Below, piece after piece: positions 1 through 8,382 of a stretch of 64,000 nt of DNA. How positions within the stretch are numbered: the first letter of the stretch is position 1; each line of letters starts with the position of its first letter. Location of the stretch: NCBI GenBank assembly GCA_934647165.1, contig CAKUFA010000006.1:22264-86263 (forward strand), given 5' to 3'. Under the pieces are notes generated by a model that ran no database searches, was not told the DNA's origin, and worked only from the letters and a program-made list of their open reading frames with translations. The position numbers were made by a program, and so were the translations under genes. The stretch comes from an uncultured Clostridia bacterium. GTDB lineage: Bacteria; Bacillota; Clostridia; Christensenellales; Aristaeellaceae.

Positions 1-303
1 CTGGTGATTCTGTCGCTGGCGCTTGTGACGCTGGGCGCGCTGGCGCTGCACCGCTACCAACTTGGCACGCTGAGCAAAACCGCCGCCATGATGATGCTGG
101 GCGGCGCGGTGGGAAACCTGATTGACAGGGTTTTCCTTGGCTATGTGGTGGACATGGTGGAGGTGCTGTTTGTATCCTTTGCCATTTTCAACGTGGCGGA
201 CATGTTCCTCACCATTGGATGCATACTGATGGCGGCATCGCTTCTGTGGCGGCCGCAGGAATGGAGCGAAAGAGATGGACACAGCCGTGGAAACCCGGCT
301 TGA
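1..303 (+). CDS. lspA: Signal peptidase II (lipoprotein signal peptidase), C-terminal part
   Basis: Partial gene: the reading frame is open from the first base of the window and ends with TGA at 301-303. LspA is the membrane aspartyl protease that removes signal peptides from prolipoproteins. The visible 100 residues carry both late catalytic regions of the family, GGAVGNLIDR and FAIFNVAD, each with one catalytic Asp, separated and followed by hydrophobic membrane segments. The end overlaps the start of the downstream pseudouridine synthase by 29 bases, the common lspA-rluD arrangement of Firmicutes. The lipoproteins predicted in this window (9111-10106 and 42061-42927) would be its substrates. 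Confidence 0.93.
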   Translation: MVILSLALVTLGALALHRYQLGTLSKTAAMMMLGGAVGNLIDRVFLGYVVDMVEVLFVSFAIFNVADMFLTIGCILMAASLLWRPQEWSERDGHSRGNPA

Positions 304-1204
304 GCTTGCCGCGGACGGCCGCAGGCTGGATGTTGCGCTGGCGGAATCCTCAGGCCTGACACGCTCGCGCGTGGCGGCGCTGATGGCGGAAGGGCACTGC
401 ACCGTGGATGGACAGGAGGAGCGCAAAGCAGGCGCAAAGCCCCGCCCCGGGCAGCAGGTGGTGCTGACCATCCCTGTGCCAAAGCCCGCGGCGCCGCAAG
501 CGGAGAATATTCCGCTGACCATCCTCTATGAAGACAGCGACCTGGCCGTGGTGGTGAAGCCCTGCGGCATGGTGGTGCATCCCGCTGCCGGGAATGAGGA
601 TGGAACGCTGGTGAACGCGCTTTTGTATCACCTGGACACGCTGGGCGGCATTGGGGGCGAGCTGCGCCCGGGCATTGTGCACCGATTGGACAAGGACACC
701 TCCGGCCTGCTGCTGGTGGCCAAGAACGACGCAGCGCAGCTGGAATTGAGCCGCCAACTGGCTGAGCGGGAAATGGAAAAACACTACCGGGCGCTGGTGG
801 AAGGTGTGCTGAAGGAGGACAGCGGCTTTATTGACGCACCGATTGCCCGCCACCGTATCGATCGCAAGCGCATGGCTGTGGATCCTGCCGGGCGGCCATC
901 GCAGACCGAGTGGCGCGTGCTTGCCCGCGGCCGGGCGGCTACACTGCTGGATGTGCACATCCTCACCGGGCGCACGCACCAGATCCGCGTACACATGAAG
1001 CACATAGGGCATCCGGTATGCGGCGATCCCATTTATGGGCTGAAGAGCGGCGTGCGTGTTCCGCGGCTGATGCTGCATGCCTATTCCCTGTCCTTCACGC
1101 ACCCAGGCACCCATGAACGGCTCACCTTCACAGCCCCGCTGCCCGAAGCCTTTGAGGCAGGGCTGAAGGCAGCTGGAATTGCAAGCGCCGAAAGCGGAAC
1201 ATAA
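275..1204 (+). CDS. RluD-family 23S rRNA pseudouridine synthase
   Basis: A 309-residue enzyme expected to convert uridines in rRNA to pseudouridine. The N-terminus (about residues 8-75) looks like an S4 RNA-binding domain. The catalytic domain has the family signature HRLDKDTSGLLLVAKN, whose Asp is the nucleophile, and the later motif GRTHQIRVHM. The ATG at 275 has GGAG eight bases upstream and lies inside the end of lspA, so the two are translationally coupled. It is followed by a strong hairpin terminator. The exact target uridines cannot be told from sequence, so RluD is a family-level call. Confidence 0.93.
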   Translation: MDTAVETRLELAADGRRLDVALAESSGLTRSRVAALMAEGHCTVDGQEERKAGAKPRPGQQVVLTIPVPKPAAPQAENIPLTILYEDSDLAVVVKPCGMVVHPAAGNEDGTLVNALLYHLDTLGGIGGELRPGIVHRLDKDTSGLLLVAKNDAAQLELSRQLAEREMEKHYRALVEGVLKEDSGFIDAPIARHRIDRKRMAVDPAGRPSQTEWRVLARGRAATLLDVHILTGRTHQIRVHMKHIGHPVCGDPIYGLKSGVRVPRLMLHAYSLSFTHPGTHERLTFTAPLPEAFEAGLKAAGIASAESGT

Positions 1205-1219
1205 GGCAACACGCAAAGC

Positions 1220-1264
1220 AAAAGGGAGACGCCGCATGCGCAATGCGCGGCGTCTCCCTTTTTT
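1220..1264. terminator. Bidirectional intrinsic terminator
   Basis: A 16-bp perfect stem (1220-1235 with 1247-1262) is followed by a T-run on the plus strand and by a TTTTGCTTTG tract on the minus strand. It separates the convergent rluD-type gene and the small domain gene at 1289-1540 and can serve both. Confidence 0.85.
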
Positions 1265-1288
1265 GCCGGTATGAGGCGGACGGTTTTT

Positions 1289-1540
1289 TCAGCCGTGGAG
1301 TCCCTGCTCCTGGCGTTCCATATTTTCGACCACAATGTCGTAAATTTCGCCAAGGGTAGAGCAGTATTCAAGCACCTTCCAGGGCTCGTTGGTGTGATAA
1401 TGAATTTTGATGAGCTCATCATCTCCCACGGCGAGGAGGCAATCACCTTTGAAATGCGTGGTAAAATAGTCGTTGATGGCATCTTCATCCAGCCCGGTGC
1501 CTTCAATGAGGAGCTGCGTATCAAATTTAAATTCCAGCAT
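1289..1540 (-). CDS. Stand-alone FakA C-terminal-like domain protein (83 aa)
   Basis: The 83-residue product matches, by recognition of motifs, one segment of the C-terminal half of FakA/YloV (the DAK1-like, DegV-partnering fatty acid kinase). The visible motifs are QLLIEG, GDCLLAVGDDELIKIHYHT and GEIYDIVVENM, in the same order as in FakA. The kinase (DhaL) domain is absent. The ATG has GAGGGAG six bases upstream. FakA uses this region with the acyl-carrying FakB, so a lipid-related or regulatory binding role is possible but unproven. It is complete, with its own ribosome site, so it does not look like a gene remnant. Confidence 0.7.
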   Translation of the reverse strand: MLEFKFDTQLLIEGTGLDEDAINDYFTTHFKGDCLLAVGDDELIKIHYHTNEPWKVLEYCSTLGEIYDIVVENMERQEQGLHG

Positions 1541-1650
1541 AGCGTTCTCCCTCTTTTCATCAGTGGTGTGTCAATAAAGTATTCGCCGCAGAAAGGAAAA
1601 TTCCTGCCGGATGCGCATCAGGGAGAAAACTGTTTCCGCAAACCGCAGCG

Positions 1651-2157
1651 TTACTCCGTCAGGCGACGCTTTGCCTTCAGCGTTTCCTGTTTGCCGTGGA
1701 TGCGGCCCAGGCCATACATCAGCACATTGGCGCACAAAAGGTTTATCCAGCCAAGATGAGGACTGCTAAAGGTGTTGGTGAGCCCGATCACCAGGTTAGC
1801 CGCGCCGATCATCGCCAGCGAAGACGCAATGCGATCCAGGTGCGCAATGCGCGAATCCAGGTCGGAAAACAGGTCAAAGGCGCCATCTGCAACCTTTTTG
1901 CGGAAATAGACCCACTGAAACACGCGCCCGACATACTCCGCACCGGTGTCCTGCATCAGCTGGAGATAATCAGGGTCGTTCGGGTGCATTTCCAGGCGCA
2001 CGGCATAAGCGCCGGACTCACAGGGCACAAAGCGATAGGTGCAAAAGCCCACGTGATCCAGCAGCCAGCCGGTTTGCGCCATGGCGTTGAGCCATGCTTC
2101 TTCCTTTTCAAAATCCCAGACCGAAAACCATCTGCGGACAATCTTCTGATCGCTCAT
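1651..2157 (-). CDS. DUF2812 domain membrane protein
   Basis: The 168-residue product has the DUF2812 pattern near its start (RRWFSVWDFEKEEAWLNAMA, then WLLDHVGFCTYRF) and two hydrophobic segments near the C-terminus (around ASSLAMIGAANLVIGL and INLLCANVLMYGL). It overlaps the upstream PadR gene by four bases (ATGA), so the pair is co-translated. DUF2812 proteins commonly accompany PadR repressors in Firmicutes. Their biochemical role is unknown, and the pairing suggests a membrane-stress or drug-response module. Confidence 0.85.
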   Translation of the reverse strand: MSDQKIVRRWFSVWDFEKEEAWLNAMAQTGWLLDHVGFCTYRFVPCESGAYAVRLEMHPNDPDYLQLMQDTGAEYVGRVFQWVYFRKKVADGAFDLFSDLDSRIAHLDRIASSLAMIGAANLVIGLTNTFSSPHLGWINLLCANVLMYGLGRIHGKQETLKAKRRLTE

Positions 2158-2474
2158 GTCGCATCCTCCTTCAAAATCAATTCCCCGTTGGCCACCAGCT
2201 GGCGAAGGCGGGCAAGCTCCTGCCTGAGCGCCGCAAGCCCCTGGTCGGTCAGCTTATACTCCTTGCGGCGGCTTTCCTCCGCCACGGGCAGCGGCGCAAT
2301 CCAGCCGCGCTCGCACAGGGCGGTCAGCGCGCCGTACAGCGTGCCGGCTGCCAGGCGCACGCGCCCGCCGGAGAGCTTCTCCGTCTGCTGCATGATGCCG
2401 TAACCATGCTGCGGGGTAACCAGAGACAGCAGAATGTAGTACGTCGATTCCGTGAGAGCCTGATAGTCCGGCAT
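2154..2474 (-). CDS. PadR-family transcriptional repressor
   Basis: A 106-residue PadR-type winged-helix protein: the segment STYYILLSLVTPQHGYGIMQ is the characteristic N-terminal helix pair, then GRVRLAAGTLYGALTALCER gives the recognition helix and RRKEYKLTDQG the wing. ATG at 2474 is preceded by GGAGGA. It is the first gene of a two-gene operon with the DUF2812 gene. The promoter region holds three related palindromes, so autorepression is likely. The ligand is not predictable. Confidence 0.92.
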   Translation of the reverse strand: MPDYQALTESTYYILLSLVTPQHGYGIMQQTEKLSGGRVRLAAGTLYGALTALCERGWIAPLPVAEESRRKEYKLTDQGLAALRQELARLRQLVANGELILKEDAT

Positions 2475-2489
2475 GCCTGTTCCTCCTCA

Positions 2490-2514
2490 CGATATATCGC
2501 CTATCGATATATCG
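2490..2514 (-). promoter_or_regulatory. Tandem PadR-type operator (two CGATATATCG palindromes)
   Basis: CGATATATCG occurs exactly at 2490-2499 and 2505-2514, just downstream of the PadR promoter and upstream of the start codon. A related palindrome, TATCTCGATA, lies at 2531-2540 inside the promoter spacer. The positions fit repression of the padR operon by its own product (inference). Confidence 0.75.
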
Positions 2515-2521
2515 TGCTTTG

Positions 2522-2550
2522 ATTGTATCGTATCTCGATATAATTGTCAA
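2522..2550 (-). promoter_or_regulatory. Promoter of the padR-DUF2812 operon
   Basis: On the minus strand TTGACA (2545-2550), a 17-base spacer and TACAAT (2522-2527): nearly perfect SigA-type elements. Confidence 0.85.
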
Positions 2551-2568
2551 GAAAAAAAACATTCTTGC

Positions 2569-2597
2569 TTGCCAAGCAGTCCCAAGAACGTTATAAT
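2569..2597 (+). promoter_or_regulatory. Promoter of adenine deaminase
   Basis: TTGCCA (2569-2574), 17 bases, TATAAT (2592-2597). The untranslated leader would be only about 37 bases, so no purine riboswitch fits here. Confidence 0.8.
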
Positions 2598-2640
2598 AGG
2601 ACAAATTCAATTTGACGCAAAGCAAAAGGAGGGTTGAAGG

Positions 2641-4368
2641 ATGGACGAAAGTAAAACCCGGGCAGCACGCATTGCACAGAAAGTGCGCAAAAAGCAGCGG
2701 ATGATCCGCGTGGCTATGGGAGAAGAAAAAGCGGACCTGGTGCTGAAAAATGCTGATTATGTGAATGTGTTCTCCAACGAGCTGAGCCATGGCGACATCG
2801 CCGTGGCGGAGGGGCTTGTGGTCGGCATGGGCGACTATCATGGCAAGGTTGAGGTTGACGTGAGCGGCAAGGTGGTCACACCAGGGTTTATCGACGCGCA
2901 CATCCACCTGGAAAGTTCGCTGGTAAACCCCGTTTCCTTTGCCCGCGCCGTGCTACCCCACGGCACCACCACCGTGATTACCGACCCGCACGAAATTGCC
3001 AACGTTTGCGGCGTAACGGGCATTGATTACATGATCGACGCTTCGGAAGGGCTGCCGGTGGACGTGCACTTCATGCTGCCCAGCTGCGTGCCGGCCATGG
3101 CCTTTGAGGAAAACGGCGAAAAGCTCACCTGGCGGGACATCAACGCCTATTTCGACCACCCGCGGGTGCTGGGTCTGGCAGAGATGATGAACTATCCCGG
3201 CGTGATCCATGGCGACCGGGAAACCATTGAGAAAATCGTGGTATCTCAGGCGCATCACAAAAAAATTGACGGCCACGCGCCCGGACTTTCCGGCCACGCG
3301 CTGGATGCGTACACCTCCGCAGGCGTATACTCCGACCACGAGTGCGACACGGCGGAAAACGCGTTGGAAAAGCTGCGCAAGGGTCAGTTTATCATGATCC
3401 GCGAAGGAACGGCGGCGCAAAACCTGGAAGCGCTGATGCCCCTGCTCCAGTGGCAGTTTGAAAGCCGCTGCATGTTCTCTACTGATGACAAGCACCCGGC
3501 CGATCTACTAGAAAAAGGGCACATTGACTACATTTGCCGCAAGGCGGTAGCCCTGGGCGCGGATCCCATTTTGACGGTGAAGGTTGCCAGTCACTGGGCT
3601 GCGCGATATTTCCTTTTGAACAACAAGGGTGCAATCGCCCCGGGATATCTGGCAGATTTCGCCGTGCTGAGCGATCTTAAGGACTTCCATGTGGAGCAGG
3701 TGTTTAAGCGCGGCAAGTGTGTGTGGGACGGCGCGAACGTAACCCTGACGGAGCCGAAGGTGGATCCGGACATTCTGCAAGCCGTTGAAAACACCTTCCA
3801 CATGCCGGAAGTGACAGCAGACGCGCTGCGCACCGAGGGCGAAAGACCCGTGATCGGCATGAAGCCCGGCTCCATTGTGAGTGAAAGCTGCGGCTTGGCC
3901 AGCGGTATTGACGCCGCACAGGACATTGTGAAAATGGCTGTGGCCGAGCGACACCACAACACCGGCCACCTTGCCGTTTGCTACGCCAAGGGATACGGCA
4001 TCCGGCAGGGCGCAGTGGCCACCAGCATCGCCCACGACTCCCACAACCTGATTGGCTGCGGCGCAAACGACGTCGATCTGGCGCTTGCCATGAACCGTGT
4101 GCGCGCCATGAAGGGCGGCATGGCCGTGGCAAAAGACGGAAAGATTCTGGCCGAGCTTCCCCTGCCGCTGGCCGGACTGTTCACAGACAGACCCCTGGAA
4201 GAAGTGAACGCAAAGCTGGAAGCCTGCAAGCGCGCGGCGGCAGAGCTTGGCGTAGCAGGCGGGATAGATCCGTTCATGACGCTCAGCTTCATGAGTCTGC
4301 CGGTGATCCCCACCCTGCGGCTGACCACCCGCGGCGTGTTTGATGTGGACAAAATGACGTTCCTGTGA
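2641..4368 (+). CDS. ade: Adenine deaminase
   Basis: The 575-residue product deaminates adenine to hypoxanthine in purine salvage. Family features in order: the metal-binding motif DAHIHLESS of the amidohydrolase barrel, then GTTTVITDPHEIANV, DGHAPGLSGHAL and FSTDDKHPADLL, and a C-terminal part with SIAHDSHNLIGCGAN. Length is normal for bacterial AdeC. ATG at 2641 follows AGGAGG. The gene has its own promoter and is divergent from padR, whose operators lie within about 80 bases of this promoter, so PadR could in principle influence both. Confidence 0.96.
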   Translation: MDESKTRAARIAQKVRKKQRMIRVAMGEEKADLVLKNADYVNVFSNELSHGDIAVAEGLVVGMGDYHGKVEVDVSGKVVTPGFIDAHIHLESSLVNPVSFARAVLPHGTTTVITDPHEIANVCGVTGIDYMIDASEGLPVDVHFMLPSCVPAMAFEENGEKLTWRDINAYFDHPRVLGLAEMMNYPGVIHGDRETIEKIVVSQAHHKKIDGHAPGLSGHALDAYTSAGVYSDHECDTAENALEKLRKGQFIMIREGTAAQNLEALMPLLQWQFESRCMFSTDDKHPADLLEKGHIDYICRKAVALGADPILTVKVASHWAARYFLLNNKGAIAPGYLADFAVLSDLKDFHVEQVFKRGKCVWDGANVTLTEPKVDPDILQAVENTFHMPEVTADALRTEGERPVIGMKPGSIVSESCGLASGIDAAQDIVKMAVAERHHNTGHLAVCYAKGYGIRQGAVATSIAHDSHNLIGCGANDVDLALAMNRVRAMKGGMAVAKDGKILAELPLPLAGLFTDRPLEEVNAKLEACKRAAAELGVAGGIDPFMTLSFMSLPVIPTLRLTTRGVFDVDKMTFL

Positions 4369-4380
4369 ACACGCAGTACC

Positions 4381-5169
4381 TTACACCTCTGACCGCCCGG
4401 CGACGGACTGCACCAGCGTCCAGTATCCCTGCCCATGCCTGCCAACACGCCATGTGTAACCCTTGAGACCCTCCGGCGGGTGCGGCGCGTTTACACCCGG
4501 CACAGCGTAGGCAACCTTTTGCACCCATCCGCCATGGCATTGAATGCCAATGGCGCACTGCTTCCCTGGCGCATGCTCGCCAAGGGGCACGGACACAAAG
4601 CGCCAGCCTGGCGCATCAAAAGGCGCGCAGGGCAGATAGGTATCGAAAAAGGTCTTGAGTGATGCAAGCGCAGGCGGAAACCTGCGTGCAGGCAGGCGGT
4701 GCACACTGCTGCGCGTTTCCGGCGGCGGCGATATCGCATCCTTGGGCAAATGAGCGCCTTCCCGCGGCACGGAAAGATAGCGGCGCAGCATCTCCTGCAA
4801 GAGCCACTGGGGTCTGGCACAGCCAGGCCCCAGCGCACCGTAAAGCAGCAGCGCACCCTGAGGCCAGTCCGAAGCAAGGACGAGCGTATGGAAACTGCGT
4901 GCGCCATCCGCCGGAAAGGCGGCGCTACCAACGGAGAGGGTTCCCTGCCCCGCTGCATCCGCGGTGAATACGCCAAGATCGAACACCGCGCCGGTATCCT
5001 CATCCCCGGAAAGGAGCAGGGCACGCACGCTTTGCCCCGGCAGAAGATGCGCTGCGGAAAGATATACGCGCCCGCGCCTGCCTTCACATTCAATGCGGGC
5101 ATGTCCCGATCCCCGTCCGCTCGCCGGGCGCAGGAGAACATACAGGCGGCTGAAGGATGTGCGCGGCAT
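4381..5169 (-). CDS. Uncharacterised protein, Firmicutes N-terminal beta-domain type
   Basis: Function not recognised; 262 residues from the ATG at 5169, chosen because AAGGGG lies nine bases upstream (a longer reading frame exists but starts inside recQ's leader). The first about 95 residues read like a small all-beta domain seen at the N-terminus of many clostridial hypotheticals: PASGRGSGHARIECEGRRGR, then LPGQSVRALLLSG, LGVFTADAAGQGTLSV. The C-terminal part (YAVPGVNAPHPPEGLKGYTW) has no motif I know. No signal peptide or membrane segment. It is convergent with ade (12-base gap) and divergent from recQ. Confidence 0.6.
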   Translation of the reverse strand: MPRTSFSRLYVLLRPASGRGSGHARIECEGRRGRVYLSAAHLLPGQSVRALLLSGDEDTGAVFDLGVFTADAAGQGTLSVGSAAFPADGARSFHTLVLASDWPQGALLLYGALGPGCARPQWLLQEMLRRYLSVPREGAHLPKDAISPPPETRSSVHRLPARRFPPALASLKTFFDTYLPCAPFDAPGWRFVSVPLGEHAPGKQCAIGIQCHGGWVQKVAYAVPGVNAPHPPEGLKGYTWRVGRHGQGYWTLVQSVAGRSEV

Positions 5170-5253
5170 AAGCAAAATCCCCTTCCATGAAAAGCTGTGG
5201 CATGAAAGCCTATGCGCCGCCGGACAGGACAATGCAGGAAAAACGAGAGGAAG

Positions 5254-6834
5254 ATGCCTACGGATAAGCTGGAAACGCTGCGGAGCTACTTTGGCCACGA
5301 GAGCTTCCGGCCCGGGCAGGAAAAACTGGTGGACGCACTGCTCGATGGGCGCGACGCGCTGGGCATCATGCCCACAGGCGCAGGCAAAAGCCTGTGCTAT
5401 CAGATTCCCGCATTGATGACGCCGGGCATTGCGCTGGTTATTTCTCCGCTGATTTCACTGATGAAGGACCAGGTTGCAGCGCTCAAAAGCGCAGGCGTAC
5501 CCGCCGCCTATTTGAACTCCAGCCTGACACCCCGGCAGTTGGATTTGGCCACGGAGCGGGCAATGCAGGGCATGTACCGCATCATTTACGTTGCACCCGA
5601 ACGGCTGGAAACCGCAAGCTTCCGACGCTTTGCACACAATGCGCCCATCAGCCTCATTGCGGTGGACGAGGCGCATTGCGTATCCCAATGGGGGCAGGAT
5701 TTTCGACCCAGCTATCTGAAAATTGCGGATTTCATCCTGAGCCTGCCCAAGCGGCCGCCGGTGGGGGCATTCACAGCCACAGCCACCGAACGGGTAAAGA
5801 AAGACATTGTGCGCCTGCTGAAATTGATTTCCCCCGTGGAAAGCACCACCGGCTTTGACCGGCCCAACCTGATGTTTGAGGTGCTTCATCCCCGGCACCG
5901 GGACGGCGCGCTGCTGGAACTGGTGCGAGCACGGAAGGGTCAGTGCGGCATTGTTTACTGCGCCACAAGAAAAGCTGTGGAGGATGTGGCAGACAAGCTG
6001 CATGACGCAGGCTTTGCCGTGGGCAGCTATCACGCCGGGATGAGCGATGAAAGCAGGCGGGAAAGCCAGGAGGACTTTCAGTTTGACCGGGTGCAGGTGA
6101 TGGTGGCCACCAACGCTTTCGGCATGGGCATTGACAAATCCAACGTGAACTATGTGATCCACTACAACATGCCACGCTCCATGGAAGCATATTATCAGGA
6201 AGCGGGGCGTGCCGGGCGCGACGGCGCGGCGGCGGACTGCATCCTGCTCTACAGCGGAGCAGACATTTTCACGGCCAAATGGATGATTGACCACGGAGAG
6301 CCCAACGAGGAGCTGACCGCAGACGAGCAGGAATCCGTGCGCCGGGAAGACAGACGGCGGCTGGAAAGCATGATTGGCTACTGCACCACAACAGGATGCC
6401 TGCGGCAATACATTCTGCGCTACTTCGGCGAAAAGGCAGAAGGATTGTGCGGCCACTGCAGCAACTGCCTTGGGGTGGAAAACACAGCGGCTGAAAGCGC
6501 CCCCAAACCGGCACGGAAAAAGCACACGGAAAACAGACCCATGCCGCCCCGGCAAATGGTGGAAACACCGGAGGAAGCAGAGAATCCAGACGACCTGCTG
6601 TCGCTGCTCAAGGCTTGCCGGATGAAGCTGGCCAAGCAGGTGCGCGTGCCGCCCTACATCATCTGCACAGACAAAACGCTGGAGAGCATGGTTGCGCGGC
6701 AGCCGCAAACCCTGGATGAAATGCTGGATGTGCACGGCATGGGAACAGCGAAGGTCGGCAAATACGGCGCAGCTTTCCTGCTGGTTGTGCGAAGATATGC
6801 CGCCGCGCATCCGCGCACAAGGGGCAGGGGTTGA
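5254..6834 (+). CDS. recQ: ATP-dependent DNA helicase RecQ
   Basis: A 3'-5' superfamily 2 helicase of recombination and repair, 526 residues from the ATG at 5254, preferred over an upstream ATG at 5212 because GAGAGGAAG sits directly before it. Walker A is MPTGAGKS (residues 39-46), the Walker B box is DEAH (138-141) with the RecQ-specific aromatic loop SQWGQDFRPSY. The helicase C domain has QEAGRAGRDG; the zinc-binding part shows the CxxC pair CGHCSNC near residue 405. The C-terminus ends with an HRDC-like segment (LDEMLDVHGMGTAKVGKYG), shorter than E. coli RecQ. Confidence 0.95.
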   Translation: MPTDKLETLRSYFGHESFRPGQEKLVDALLDGRDALGIMPTGAGKSLCYQIPALMTPGIALVISPLISLMKDQVAALKSAGVPAAYLNSSLTPRQLDLATERAMQGMYRIIYVAPERLETASFRRFAHNAPISLIAVDEAHCVSQWGQDFRPSYLKIADFILSLPKRPPVGAFTATATERVKKDIVRLLKLISPVESTTGFDRPNLMFEVLHPRHRDGALLELVRARKGQCGIVYCATRKAVEDVADKLHDAGFAVGSYHAGMSDESRRESQEDFQFDRVQVMVATNAFGMGIDKSNVNYVIHYNMPRSMEAYYQEAGRAGRDGAAADCILLYSGADIFTAKWMIDHGEPNEELTADEQESVRREDRRRLESMIGYCTTTGCLRQYILRYFGEKAEGLCGHCSNCLGVENTAAESAPKPARKKHTENRPMPPRQMVETPEEAENPDDLLSLLKACRMKLAKQVRVPPYIICTDKTLESMVARQPQTLDEMLDVHGMGTAKVGKYGAAFLLVVRRYAAAHPRTRGRG

Positions 6835-6859
6835 AATATCAGCCCAAATTTGTTAAAAT
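6831..6859 (+). promoter_or_regulatory. Promoter of plsX-acpP-rnc
   Basis: TTGAAA (6831-6836), 17 bases, TAAAAT (6854-6859). The -35 box overlaps the recQ stop codon. I see no clear FapR operator palindrome downstream. Confidence 0.75.
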
Positions 6860-6911
6860 GGACTGGTTCATAGGGTATGATTCATGATCCCTACGCGAAG
6901 GAGAAACGGGC

Positions 6912-7913
6912 ATGCGGATTTTTCTTGATGCAATGGGCGGCGACAATGCGCCTAAGGCAACGGTGGAAGGCGCTGTGGAAGCACTGCGCCGTTTTCCCGA
7001 TTTGACGATTTCCCTGGCGGGCGACCTGGCACAGGTAAAGCCCCTTTTGCAGGATTGCGATGATGTGATGCCGCGCATCACGCTGGTGGACGCGCCGGAG
7101 TTCATTACCAACGACGAGAGCCCGGTGATGGGCGTGCGGACAAAGAAAAATTCCGCAACGGTGATTGGCATGCTTCAGCTGCGCGACGGTGAGGTGGACG
7201 GATTTGTATCCGCGGGTTCCACGGGCGCGGTGCTGGCCGGCGGCATGTTCCGCCTGGGGCGCATTCCCGGCATTGAGCGGCCCGCACTGGCTCCGCTGCT
7301 GCCCAACGGCAAGGGACATTTTCTGCTGATTGACTGCGGCGCGAACGTGGACTGCCAGAGCGACTATCTGGTGCAGTTCGGCATCATGGGCGATGCATAC
7401 ATGCGCGGCGTGATGGGGCTGGAAAAGCCTCGTGTCGGGCTGATAAACATCGGCGCAGAAAGCGAAAAGGGCAACAAGCTGGTGAAGGAAACCTATCCCA
7501 AGATGGAAAAGGCGCCCTACTATTTTGTCGGCAATGTGGAAGCACGGGACATCACCGGCAATGTGGCCGACGTGCTGGTATGCGACGGCTTCTCCGGCAA
7601 CCTGGTGTTGAAATTCATGGAAGGCGTATCCGGCACGCTGCTGAGCATCATCAAAAAGGAGCTGATGGCCGACACGCGCGGCAAAATCGGCGCGCTGATT
7701 GCCAAGCCCGCCTTCCGCCGGGTGAAAAAGGTCATGGACTACACGGAAGTTGGCGGCGCACCGCTGCTGGGCGTAAACGGAGCGGTGACCAAGGCGCATG
7801 GTTCCTCCAACGCCCACGCCATTGCCTGCGCCATTGCCCAATGCATGAAAATGGTGGATGGACACGTGGTGGACGCCATCCGTGCAGGGGTGGAAAAGAC
7901 GCAGAACGCTTAA
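6912..7913 (+). CDS. plsX: Phosphate acyltransferase PlsX
   Basis: PlsX makes acyl-phosphate from acyl-ACP for phosphatidic acid synthesis; the later acyltransferase PlsY is also in the window (39819-40448). The 333-residue length and the segments MRIFLDAMGGDNAPKATVEG, GFVSAGSTGAVLAGG, DCGANVDC and LVCDGFSGNLVLK are typical. ATG at 6912 follows AAGGAG. It leads an apparent operon plsX-acpP-rnc; the usual fabD/fabG genes are not between plsX and acpP. Confidence 0.96.
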   Translation: MRIFLDAMGGDNAPKATVEGAVEALRRFPDLTISLAGDLAQVKPLLQDCDDVMPRITLVDAPEFITNDESPVMGVRTKKNSATVIGMLQLRDGEVDGFVSAGSTGAVLAGGMFRLGRIPGIERPALAPLLPNGKGHFLLIDCGANVDCQSDYLVQFGIMGDAYMRGVMGLEKPRVGLINIGAESEKGNKLVKETYPKMEKAPYYFVGNVEARDITGNVADVLVCDGFSGNLVLKFMEGVSGTLLSIIKKELMADTRGKIGALIAKPAFRRVKKVMDYTEVGGAPLLGVNGAVTKAHGSSNAHAIACAIAQCMKMVDGHVVDAIRAGVEKTQNA

Positions 7914-8010
7914 AGCTTCCCTGCACCCAGGAACGGGCAGGAAGAAAACAGGCATTCCTCCCCCTTTCGGGGATTGATGCATACAGCCGAAACAGAAAGG
8001 AGAACATAGC

Positions 8011-8238
8011 ATGATTTTTGATACCGTGAAAAAAATGATCGCCGCCCAGTTGAAGGTGGACGAAAACAGTATCACCCGTGATTCCCGCCTGGTGGAGGAT
8101 CTGAAGGCCGATTCCGCCAATGTGATGGTGATGATCATGGACCTGGAAGACAAGTTCGGCATCATGGTGGAAGACGACCAGATCATGAAGCTCAAGACCG
8201 TGGGCGACGTGGTGGACTACATCGAAAAGCACCAGTGA
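8011..8238 (+). CDS. acpP: Acyl carrier protein
   Basis: The 75-residue acidic protein carries growing acyl chains on 4'-phosphopantetheine. The attachment serine is Ser35 in LKADSANVMV; the usual Leu after Ser is Ala here, a mild deviation. The C-terminal helix VGDVVDYIEKH is typical. AAGGAG precedes the ATG. It lies 97 bases after plsX, which uses acyl-ACP, and before rnc, the standard Firmicutes order. Confidence 0.94.
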   Translation: MIFDTVKKMIAAQLKVDENSITRDSRLVEDLKADSANVMVMIMDLEDKFGIMVEDDQIMKLKTVGDVVDYIEKHQ

Positions 8239-8246
8239 TGAAAGCA

Positions 8247-8287
8247 CGGACGGGCTGCACGCCGCAAGGCACAGCCCGTCCGCATTT
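8247..8287 (+). terminator. Intrinsic terminator after acpP
   Basis: An 11-bp perfect GC-rich stem (8247-8257 with 8272-8282) is followed by CATTTTTG. The short T-run suggests partial termination, which would let rnc be expressed at a lower level than acpP. Confidence 0.75.
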
Positions 8288-8382
8288 TTGCAAACAAGAT
8301 GGGTACATTGCCCCGAGAACGCTGCGAAAACGGGTTTTCCGGGCAATGCGTCCTCCCCCATAAAAAAGGAGCGATGCAGAGC

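Noticed and set aside
2475..2640. Possible purine riboswitch before adenine deaminase
   Set aside because: The leader from the promoter to ATG is only about 37 bases, too short for the aptamer.
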